DNA from: Streptomyces sp. NBC_00273
GTDB lineage: Bacteria > Actinomycetota > Actinomycetes > Streptomycetales > Streptomycetaceae
NCBI RefSeq assembly: GCF_036178145.1
Contig: NZ_CP108067.1
Coordinates: forward strand, 6,275,501 to 6,339,500
Length of the DNA stretch: 64,000 bases
Reading direction: 5' to 3'
Position 1 is the first letter of the stretch. The number at the start of each line of letters is the position of its first letter. Shown one piece after another: positions 52,701-59,516 of this stretch. Made by a program: the position numbers and the translations under genes. Under the pieces are notes generated by a model. The model saw only the letters and a program-made list of their open reading frames with translations. It was not told the origin of the DNA and ran no database searches.

Positions 52701-53555
52701 TCAGCCTTTCACGCCGGTCAGGGTGACTCCCTCGACGAACGCCTTCTGGGCGAAGAAGAAGAGGACGATCACCGGGGCCATGACCAGTACGGTCGCGGCC
52801 ATGGTCAGGTTCCAGTTGGTGTGGTGCGCACCCTTGAAGGACTCCAGTCCGTAGCTGAGGGTCCAGGCGGCCGGGTTGTCGGAGGCGTAGATCTGCGGGC
52901 CGAAGTAGTCGTTCCAGGCGCAGAAGAACTGGAAGAGCGCGACGGCGGCGATCCCGGGCCGGGCCATCGGCAGGACGACGCGCAGCAGGGTGCGCACCTC
53001 GCCGCATCCGTCGACGCGGGCCGCGTCCAGGTACTCGTCGGGGATGGTCAGCAGGAACTGGCGGAGCAGGAAGATGGAGAAGGCGTCGCCGAAGGCCATC
53101 GGGACGATCAGCGGCCACAGGGTGCCCGACAGGTCGAGCTGCTTCGCCCAGAAGAGGTACATGGGGATGACCACCACCTGCGGCGGCAGCATCATCATGG
53201 CGATCACGAGGAGCAGCGCGAGCCGCCGCCCGCGGAAGCGGAACTTGGCGAGCGCGTATGCGACGGGCACGGAGGAGACCACGGTCAACAGGGTGCCGAG
53301 TCCGGCGTACAAGAGCGTGTTGCGCCACCAGGTCAGGAAGCCCGGGGTGTGCCACACCTTGGCGTAGTTGCCCCATTCCCAGGTATCGGGCCACAGGTCG
53401 CGGGTCAGGGCCTGCCGGTCGCCCATCAGGGAGGTGAGGAGGAGGAAGACGAAGGGGAGGACGAAGAACAGGGCGGCGGCCACGCCGAGCGAGTGCACCC
53501 CGACCCAGTGCAGTACCGCCTTGGAGGATCTCCGTCCGGTGTGCGCGCCGCTCAT
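52701..53555 (-). CDS. csnG: Carbohydrate ABC transporter permease (MalG type)
   Basis: A 284-residue inner-membrane permease with six predicted TMs (first: LGVAAALFFVLPFVFLLLTSL). The EAA loop is EYLDAARVDGCGEVRTLLRVVLP, the ATPase docking site. No ATPase gene is present, so a shared MsiK-type ATPase is expected, as for most Streptomyces sugar importers. ATG 53555 overlaps the MalF-type gene by ATGA. Confidence 0.88.
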   Translation of the reverse strand: MSGAHTGRRSSKAVLHWVGVHSLGVAAALFFVLPFVFLLLTSLMGDRQALTRDLWPDTWEWGNYAKVWHTPGFLTWWRNTLLYAGLGTLLTVVSSVPVAYALAKFRFRGRRLALLLVIAMMMLPPQVVVIPMYLFWAKQLDLSGTLWPLIVPMAFGDAFSIFLLRQFLLTIPDEYLDAARVDGCGEVRTLLRVVLPMARPGIAAVALFQFFCAWNDYFGPQIYASDNPAAWTLSYGLESFKGAHHTNWNLTMAATVLVMAPVIVLFFFAQKAFVEGVTLTGVKG

Positions 53556-54496
53556 TCACCTGCTCCGATCAGACCGCCACGGCGCCGCATCAGGAGCGCG
53601 GTGAAGGCCATGGAGAGGGCGAACAGGACGAGCGCGACGACGCACGCGGTGCCGTAGTCGAAGCGCTGGAAGCCGAGGTTGTAGACGAGTTGGGGCAGCG
53701 TCAGGGTGGACTTGTCGGGATAGCCCGGCTCGAACTGCTGGCCCGAGCCGCCGATCACCCCGGCCGCGACCTTCCCCGCCACCAGCGGCTGGGCGTAGTA
53801 CTGCATGGCCTGGATGACCCCGGTGACCACCGCGAACATGATGATCGGCGAGATGTTGGGCAGGGTGATGTGCCGGAACCGCGCCCAGGCGCCGGCCCCG
53901 TCCAGCTCCGCGGCCTCGTACTGCTCCTTGGGTACGTCGAGCAGCGCGGCCATGAAGATGACCATCAGGTCGCCGACCCCCCACAGGGCGAGGGCGGTCA
54001 GGGCCGGCTTGGACCAGTCGGCGTCGGTGAACCAGCCGGGGGTGGGCAGCCCCACCGCGTCCAGCAGGGTGTTGGCGGGGCCGGTGCCGGGGTTGAGCAG
54101 GAAGACGAAGGCCAGCGTCGCGGCGACCGGCGGGGCCAGGTAGGGCAGGTAGAACAGGGTCCGGAAGATCCCGGTCCCCGTCTTGATCTTCGTGATGAGC
54201 AGGCCGATGCCGAGGCCGAAGGCGACCCGGCAGGTCACCATCACCAGGACCAGCCACAGCGTGTTGCGCATGGCCGGCCAGAAGAGCGGATAGTCCGTGA
54301 AGACGTAGCTCCAGTTGTCCAGGCCGTTGAAGGCGGGCTGCCGGAAGCCGTCGTACCGCGTGAAGGAGAAGTACAGGGTGGACAGCAGCGGGTAGAGGAA
54401 GAAGACGGCGAAGCCGATCAGCCAGGGGGACAGGAAGGCCGCGGTCCGCAGGGCGGAGCGCCGCCGCTTCGCGCGCAGGGGGTGGGCGCCGGTCAT
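53552..54496 (-). CDS. csnF: Carbohydrate ABC transporter permease (MalF type)
   Basis: A 314-residue permease, first TM AAFLSPWLIGFAVFFLYPLL, EAA loop EQYEAAELDGAGAWARFRHITLP. It pairs with the MalG-type subunit to form the channel. It starts 4 nt after the binding-protein gene stop. The periplasmic loop before the last TM (PGYPDKSTLTLPQLVYNLGF) is typical of this subunit. Confidence 0.88.
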   Translation of the reverse strand: MTGAHPLRAKRRRSALRTAAFLSPWLIGFAVFFLYPLLSTLYFSFTRYDGFRQPAFNGLDNWSYVFTDYPLFWPAMRNTLWLVLVMVTCRVAFGLGIGLLITKIKTGTGIFRTLFYLPYLAPPVAATLAFVFLLNPGTGPANTLLDAVGLPTPGWFTDADWSKPALTALALWGVGDLMVIFMAALLDVPKEQYEAAELDGAGAWARFRHITLPNISPIIMFAVVTGVIQAMQYYAQPLVAGKVAAGVIGGSGQQFEPGYPDKSTLTLPQLVYNLGFQRFDYGTACVVALVLFALSMAFTALLMRRRGGLIGAGE

Positions 54497-54500
54497 CGGG

Positions 54501-55835
54501 CTACTTCGCCTTCGCGATGTCCGTGTCGATCTGTTGGTCGGTCTTGGCGAGACCGGCCGGGATGTCGCCGACGTCGCCCTTCTCCACGGCGTACGCGAAG
54601 TCCGTGAAGGTCAGCTGGTAGGTGCCGCCGTCGGCCTTGGCCGGGGTGGTGCTGGACTTCGGGTGCCGGGCGATGTCGAGGAAGGTCTTGAACTCCGGGG
54701 TCACCTGGAGGGCCGGGGACTGAAGGGCGGCGAACGTGGACGGGACGTTGTGGATGGCGTTGGCGAAGGCCACCACCGCCTCGGTGTCCGTCGTCATGTA
54801 CTTGACCAGCTCCCAGGCGGCGTTCTGCTTCTTGCTGCCCGCGGCGATGCCCATGATCGTGCCGGAGAGGTAGCCCTTGCCGTAGTCGTCGGCCTGTTCG
54901 TCGGGGACGGGCATCGGCGCGGTGCCGATCTCGAAGGCGACGCCGGCTTCCTTGGCCATCGGGGCGCGCCACTCGCCGTCGATCTGCATGGCCACCTGGC
55001 CGGTGTGGAAGGGGTGTTCGGCGCTCCACTCGTCCCCGAAGGTGTTGCGGAACCGCTCCAGCTTCTCGTAGCCGCCGAGCTTCGCCACCAGGTCCTTCTG
55101 CGCGGTCAGCATCTTCACGAAGGCCGGGTCCACGGCGAGGCCGGACCTGCCGTCGGCGGTGAAGTAGGTGGGGCTCCACTGGGCGGCGAGCCGCATGGGT
55201 TTGGTCTCGTAGCCGTGGAAGGTGGGCATCAGGCCGACCTGCTCGTACGAGTCGCCCTTGGGTTTCGTCAGCTTCTGCGCGACCTCGGTGAACTGGCTCC
55301 AGGTCTTCGGGGGTTCGGTGATGCCGGCGGCCGCGAAGGCGGTCTTGTTGTAGACGAGGCCGTACGCGTCGTGCAGCAGCGGCAGCGTGCACTGGTTGCC
55401 CTCGAACTGCGTGTACTCCAGCAGGGTCTTGGGGAAGACCTTCGTCTTGTCCACCCCGGACTTGGTGAGGAAGGGGTTCAGGTCGGCGAAGGCGCGGGAG
55501 TTGCAGAACTTGCCCACGCTGTCGGTGGTGAAGGAGGAGACCACGTCGGGGGCCTTGTCCCCGCCCGCCCGCAGCGCCTGGTTGACCTTGTCGTCGGTCA
55601 TGTCGCCGGTGACCCGGACCTTGATGTTCGGGTGCGCCTTCTCGAAGCGGGCGATGTTCTCCTCGATCGCCTTGACCTCGCTCGGCGCGGACCAGCCGTG
55701 CCAGAAGTTGAGGGTGACGTCCGCCTTCGGATCGTCGGAGGCGGTGTCCGCGCCCTGGCCCGTACAGGCCGTGGCGAGGGCGGATATCACCGCGAGGACG
55801 GCGGTCGCGGTGGTCAGGCGTCCGGTTCTGGGCAT
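54501..55835 (-). CDS. csnE: Extracellular sugar-binding lipoprotein
   Basis: A 444-residue family 1 solute-binding protein. The signal ends with ALATACTGQ, a lipobox-like site with Cys 24. VTLNFWHGWSAPSEVKAIEENIARFEKAHPNIKV is the standard N-lobe start; GQVAMQIDGEWRAPMAKEAGV and KGYLSGTIMGIAAGSKKQNAAWELVKYM are conserved ligand-lobe elements. It delivers oligosaccharides, by context chitosan-type glucosamine oligomers, to the CsnFG permease. ATG 55835; the ribosome site is weak (GAGAGCGAG). A 9-nt tandem repeat lies upstream. Confidence 0.87.
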   Translation of the reverse strand: MPRTGRLTTATAVLAVISALATACTGQGADTASDDPKADVTLNFWHGWSAPSEVKAIEENIARFEKAHPNIKVRVTGDMTDDKVNQALRAGGDKAPDVVSSFTTDSVGKFCNSRAFADLNPFLTKSGVDKTKVFPKTLLEYTQFEGNQCTLPLLHDAYGLVYNKTAFAAAGITEPPKTWSQFTEVAQKLTKPKGDSYEQVGLMPTFHGYETKPMRLAAQWSPTYFTADGRSGLAVDPAFVKMLTAQKDLVAKLGGYEKLERFRNTFGDEWSAEHPFHTGQVAMQIDGEWRAPMAKEAGVAFEIGTAPMPVPDEQADDYGKGYLSGTIMGIAAGSKKQNAAWELVKYMTTDTEAVVAFANAIHNVPSTFAALQSPALQVTPEFKTFLDIARHPKSSTTPAKADGGTYQLTFTDFAYAVEKGDVGDIPAGLAKTDQQIDTDIAKAK

Positions 55836-55909
55836 GGCGGGGCTCGCTCTCTGCAGGAGGAACTTCCGTGGGGGGTGCCGGGTGGGGGTGGCGGTGGGCC
55901 GTGCGGACG

Positions 55910-55950
55910 TGCAGGGGTGCAGGGGGTGCAGGGGGTGCAGGGGGTGCAGG
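55910..55950. repeat. 9-nt tandem repeat upstream of csnE
   Basis: About five head-to-tail copies of TGCAGGGGG (one short, last partial) lie between csnR and csnE, about 75 nt before the csnE start, in what would be the leader or spacer of the csnR-csnE transcript. Confidence 0.8.
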
Positions 55951-56002
55951 AATTCGGGGTGCGCGGTGCGGGGGAGGGTGCGGACGGCGGGCGCCGGGCG
56001 GT

Positions 56003-57241
56003 TCAGCCCGAGGTGTCGAACACTTCGTCCCGGGTGGCGGCCAGCGCGCTCTCCAGCGCGCCGTGCAGGACGGGCCGCTCCCGTACCTCGCCGGGGACCA
56101 GCCGGGGCCGGGAGGGGGCCAGTTCGGCGAGTTCGACCTCCAGCAGCGCGCGCAGCGGCTCGCCTCCCGCACTGATCGCCGCTCCGGACAGGACCACGAT
56201 CTCCGGGTCCAGCACGGCGACGACCGAGGCGAGGCCGGTGGCCAGCGCGGTGGCGTACGACTGGAGGAACTGCAGGTGAGCCCCCTCGGGAGCGGCGGCG
56301 GCCCGTGCGAGCAGGGCGACGGCGGCGGCGACTTCCGGTCCGTGCGGTGCTCCGGGGGCCCCGGCGGCCCCGGGCGCACCGGGGGCATCCGCGGGCTCGA
56401 CGCCCAGTTCCGCGGCGAGCCGGGGCAGTCCCTCCACGCCGGCCAGCTCCTGGTACCCGCCGGAGTTGGCCCGGGTGACCTGCCGGACCAGGGGTCGGCC
56501 CGGCACCGGCAGGAAGCCCACCTCGCCGGCGCCGCCGGTCCAGCCGCGGTGCAGCCGGCCGCCCAGGACCAGTGCGGCGCCGAGGCCCTCCTCGTTCCAC
56601 AGCAGGACGAAGTCCTCGTGGCCGCGGGCGGCCCCGAGGCGCTGTTCGGCGACGGCGACGAGATTGACGTCGTTCTCGTATTCGACGGGCATCGGCAGGG
56701 CGGCCGCCAGCTCCTCCAGGAGGGTGGGGGAGTGCCAGCCCGGGAGGTGGCTTGCGTAGCGCAGGCGGCCGGTCTGGGGGTCGAAGGCGCCCGGCGTCCC
56801 GATGACCACCCGGCGCAGGTCGGTGCGGTGCAGTCCGGCTGCCTCGATGGCGCCGCCGAGGGCCTCGGTCACCTGGGTGACGGCCTCCGCGCCCTCGGTG
56901 TAGGGGACCTCGTGGGTGGCGACCACGGTGCCGGTGATGTCGGCGACGGCCGCCAGCACCCGTTCCGGGGTGACGTCGAGACCGCCGACGTGGGCGGCCC
57001 GCGGGTTGATCGCGTAGAGCTGGGCGCTGGGGCCGGGCCGTCCGGCGTCCGTGCCGGTGGCCACGACGAGCCCGACCGCTTCGAGGCGGGCGAGCAGCTG
57101 CGATGCGGTGGGCTTGGACAGTCCGGTCAGGTGCCCGATGCGGGTCCGGGACAGCGGGCCGTGCGTCAGCAGGAGTTCGAGTGCGGCCCGGTCGTTCATG
57201 GCGCGCAACAGGCTGGGCGTTCCGGGCGTGGCGGCGGGCAT
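56003..57241 (-). CDS. csnR: ROK-family transcriptional repressor
   Basis: A 412-residue regulator. The N-terminal winged HTH is GPLSRTRIGHLTGLSKPTASQLLARLEAVGLV. The C-terminal ROK fold has VGGLDVTPERVLAAVADITG, VVIGTPGAFDP, EYENDVNLVAVAEQRLG and VLLWNEEGLGAALVLGG. The ROK zinc motif CxCGxxGCxE is absent: the equivalent region reads GEVGFLPVPGRPLVRQ. An Ala/Gly/Pro insert (ADAPGAPGAAGAPGAP) sits in the second lobe. It is the first gene of the operon and a palindromic operator lies just upstream, so autorepression is likely. ATG 57241; GTG 57259 is an alternative. Confidence 0.85.
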   Translation of the reverse strand: MPAATPGTPSLLRAMNDRAALELLLTHGPLSRTRIGHLTGLSKPTASQLLARLEAVGLVVATGTDAGRPGPSAQLYAINPRAAHVGGLDVTPERVLAAVADITGTVVATHEVPYTEGAEAVTQVTEALGGAIEAAGLHRTDLRRVVIGTPGAFDPQTGRLRYASHLPGWHSPTLLEELAAALPMPVEYENDVNLVAVAEQRLGAARGHEDFVLLWNEEGLGAALVLGGRLHRGWTGGAGEVGFLPVPGRPLVRQVTRANSGGYQELAGVEGLPRLAAELGVEPADAPGAPGAAGAPGAPHGPEVAAAVALLARAAAAPEGAHLQFLQSYATALATGLASVVAVLDPEIVVLSGAAISAGGEPLRALLEVELAELAPSRPRLVPGEVRERPVLHGALESALAATRDEVFDTSG

Positions 57242-57271
57242 CGAGCGGCTCTCCCTCACCGAGGTGATCTG

Positions 57272-57288
57272 TTAGGTAAGTTTCCTAT
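57272..57288. promoter_or_regulatory. Palindromic operator for the ROK repressor
   Basis: TTAGGTAAGTTTCCTAT, an imperfect palindrome (AGGxAA-N-TTxCCT) centred on 57280, 30 bp before the repressor start. It resembles the TTAGGAAA/TTTCCTAA-type sites of Streptomyces ROK regulators (family knowledge). Confidence 0.7.
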
Positions 57289-57310
57289 CACTTGTTGAAG
57301 TGTGTCAATG

Positions 57311-57360
57311 CCGCTGCCCCGCAGGCCGTGTCCTTTTACGGATGACCTGCGGGGCAGCGG
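57311..57360 (-). terminator. Terminator of the mscS-type gene
   Basis: A 15-bp perfect stem (57311-57325 against 57346-57360) with a 20-nt loop, 51 bp past the channel stop on the minus strand and before the csnR operator. Confidence 0.75.
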
Positions 57361-57411
57361 GGCGAGCGGGGCTCGTGCGACGTGCGGTTAGCCGGTTGCG
57401 CGGCCGAGCGG

Positions 57412-58494
57412 CTACTTCGTGATCCGAGGCCCGGCCGGCGGCGGGATCGGGGCCGTGGCCAGCGACTGCGGGGAGGTCGGGTTCGCGAGGGCGGACGGCG
57501 CGGCGACCGAGGCGGACGGGTCCGCCGGGGCCTCCTCGTCCTCGTCGGGGGCCGGCATGCCGCCGATGATCCGGATGCCCGCGGCGTCGAAGGCCTCCTT
57601 GATCCGCCAGCGCAGCTCCCGCTCCACCGCGAACTGTTGGCCGGGCATGGTCTTGGCGGACACCTTCACGGTCATCGAGGCGAGCAGCACCTCGTCCAGG
57701 CCCAGGACCTCCACCGGACCCCACAGGCGCTCGTCCCACGGGGACTCCTTGGCCATGGCGTCGGCGACCTCCTTGACCACCTCGCGGATCCGGGACAGGT
57801 TCTCCGAAGGCTTGACCTGGACGTCCACGCCCGCGGTCGCCCAGCCCTGGCTGAGGTTGCCGATCCGCTTGATCTCGCCGTTGCGCACGTACCAGATCTC
57901 GCCGTTGTCCCCGCGGAGCTTGGTCACGCGCAGTCCGACCTCGATGACCTCGCCCGAGGCCACGCCCGCGTCGATCTTGTCGCCGACGCCGTACTGGTCC
58001 TCCATGATCATGAAGACGCCGGACAGGAAGTCCGTCACCAGGTTCCGGGCGCCGAAACCGATCGCCACACCGGCCACACCGGCACTCGCGAGCAGCGGGG
58101 CCAGATCGATCTTCAGTGCGGCCAGCACCATCAGCGCGGCCGTACCGAGGATCAGGAACGAGGCCACCGACCGGAGCACCGAGCCGATCGCCTCCGAACG
58201 CTGGCGCCGCCGCTCCGCATTGACCAGCAGTCCGCCCAGAGCGGTGCCCTCCACCGCCTCGGCGCTGGTGTTCATCCGGGTTATGAGCTTGGTCAGCGCC
58301 TTGCGGACCGCCGAGCGGATCACCGCCGCTATCACGACGATCAGCAGGATCCGCAGGCCGATGCTCAGCCAGGTGGCCCAGTTCTGCTCGATGAAGCTGG
58401 CGGCCTCGGTGACGCTCTCCTGCGCCTCCTTGACCGATGCGGGCGCGTCCGGAACGTCGGCTGCCAGCGGCAGCAGGGCGGCGGGCCAGGGCAC
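57412..58494 (-). CDS. Small-conductance mechanosensitive channel (MscS family)
   Basis: A 360-residue channel with TMs near ATWLSIGLRILLIVVIAAVI (about 41-60) and SVASFLILGTAALMVLAAL. The pore helix TM3 is PLLASAGVAGVAIGFGARNLVTDFLSG, followed by the beta domain (DQYGVGDKIDAG, VEVGLRVTKLRGDNGEIWYVRNGEIKRIGN). The C-terminus is extended by an acidic then Pro/Ser/Ala-rich tail. It releases solutes on osmotic downshift. GTG 58494 has GGAGG 8 nt upstream. It is divergent from the HNH gene. Confidence 0.9.
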   Translation of the reverse strand: MPWPAALLPLAADVPDAPASVKEAQESVTEAASFIEQNWATWLSIGLRILLIVVIAAVIRSAVRKALTKLITRMNTSAEAVEGTALGGLLVNAERRRQRSEAIGSVLRSVASFLILGTAALMVLAALKIDLAPLLASAGVAGVAIGFGARNLVTDFLSGVFMIMEDQYGVGDKIDAGVASGEVIEVGLRVTKLRGDNGEIWYVRNGEIKRIGNLSQGWATAGVDVQVKPSENLSRIREVVKEVADAMAKESPWDERLWGPVEVLGLDEVLLASMTVKVSAKTMPGQQFAVERELRWRIKEAFDAAGIRIIGGMPAPDEDEEAPADPSASVAAPSALANPTSPQSLATAPIPPPAGPRITK

Positions 58495-58778
58495 GACGGG
58501 AACCTCCAGGTGTAGCGGTCTGCCCGCGGAACCGGGGGACCCCCGGACGGATCCGGGGACATGCGGGGCAGACCAACCACACTAACGGGGCAATCCCTTC
58601 ACCTTGGTGCCGTGTTCGAGGGAGAGACCAGACTCACCTGGGGATGACTGACTGTGGTTGAAAACACCTCGGACCCGTTACGGGCGAGTGGTGGCGTTTC
58701 GACCAGCCGTAAGGAGAGACTGGAGAGCAGATCGTCCCGGCGCGAGCCACGCGCCGCCGGCGTACAAGGAGGCAGTCC

Positions 58779-59315
58779 GTGCCGCACGTCCTGGTCCTCA
58801 ACGCGTCGTACGAGCCCCTCGGCGTCGTACCGCTCCGCCGCGCGCTCGTCCTCGTCCTGGAGAACAAAGCGGTCTCCCTGGAGGAATCCGGCGCCTATCT
58901 GCACAGCGCGACAAGGGTCGTCCCCGCGCCCAGCGTGGTACGGCTCAAGCGCTTCGTGCGGGTCCCCTACCGGGGGCCCGTTCCACTCACCCGGCGCGCA
59001 CTGTTCGCGCGGGACGGCGGTCGCTGCATGTACTGCGGCGCCGTCGCCACCAGCGTCGACCACGTCATTCCGCGCAGCCGGGGCGGCCAGCACGTTTGGG
59101 ACAACGTCGTCGCCGCGTGCCGCCGGTGCAACCACGTCAAGGCCGACCGGCACCTGCTGGAGCTCGGCTGGCGGTTGCGCCACCAGCCGGCGCCGCCGTC
59201 CGGGCTGGCGTGGCGGATCATCGGCACGGGGCACCGGGATCCGCGGTGGATGCCGTACCTCCAGCCGTACGGGGCCGAGGACGCGCTGGAGCGGATCGGG
59301 GTCGCGGCCGGGTAG
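58779..59315 (+). CDS. HNH endonuclease
   Basis: A 178-residue protein. MPHVLVLNASYEPLGVVPLRRALVLVLENKAV is the conserved actinobacterial/cyanobacterial N-terminus. The HNH domain runs LFARDGGRCMYCGAVATSVDHVIPRSRGGQHVWDNVVAACRRCNHVKADR, with CxxC...CxxC zinc ligands, the DHVIPRSRGG active-site His and the Asn in WDNVV. This stand-alone family is widespread outside mobile elements; its role is probably in DNA repair or housekeeping but unknown. GTG 58779 follows AAGGAGG. Confidence 0.9.
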   Translation: MPHVLVLNASYEPLGVVPLRRALVLVLENKAVSLEESGAYLHSATRVVPAPSVVRLKRFVRVPYRGPVPLTRRALFARDGGRCMYCGAVATSVDHVIPRSRGGQHVWDNVVAACRRCNHVKADRHLLELGWRLRHQPAPPSGLAWRIIGTGHRDPRWMPYLQPYGAEDALERIGVAAG

Positions 59316-59375
59316 CTCCGCAGGGCCGCCGGTTCCGCGAGGGGTTGCGCCCGTCGGGGACCTGCGGCCCGGCCT

Positions 59376-59473
59376 CCCGGGGCGCCGCCCCGGACCCCGC
59401 GCCTCAAACGCCGGCGGGGCTGAAAGATCGGGGCTCCGCCCCCGGCCCCGCGCCTCAAACGCCGGCGGGGCTG
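59376..59473. repeat. Two copies of a dispersed palindromic repeat between convergent genes
   Basis: Copies at 59395-59422 and 59446-59473 share the same 28 bases (each contains GCGCCTCAAACGCCGGCGGGG). The first extends into a hairpin so that 59376-59414 is 37/39 identical, inverted, to 4589-4627 in iolB. Located between the HNH and GH84 stops, they may act as terminators. Confidence 0.85.
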
Positions 59474-59516
59474 GGTTGTGCCGGCGGGGCTGGTGTGCGG
59501 GGCCGGGAGGGCCGGG

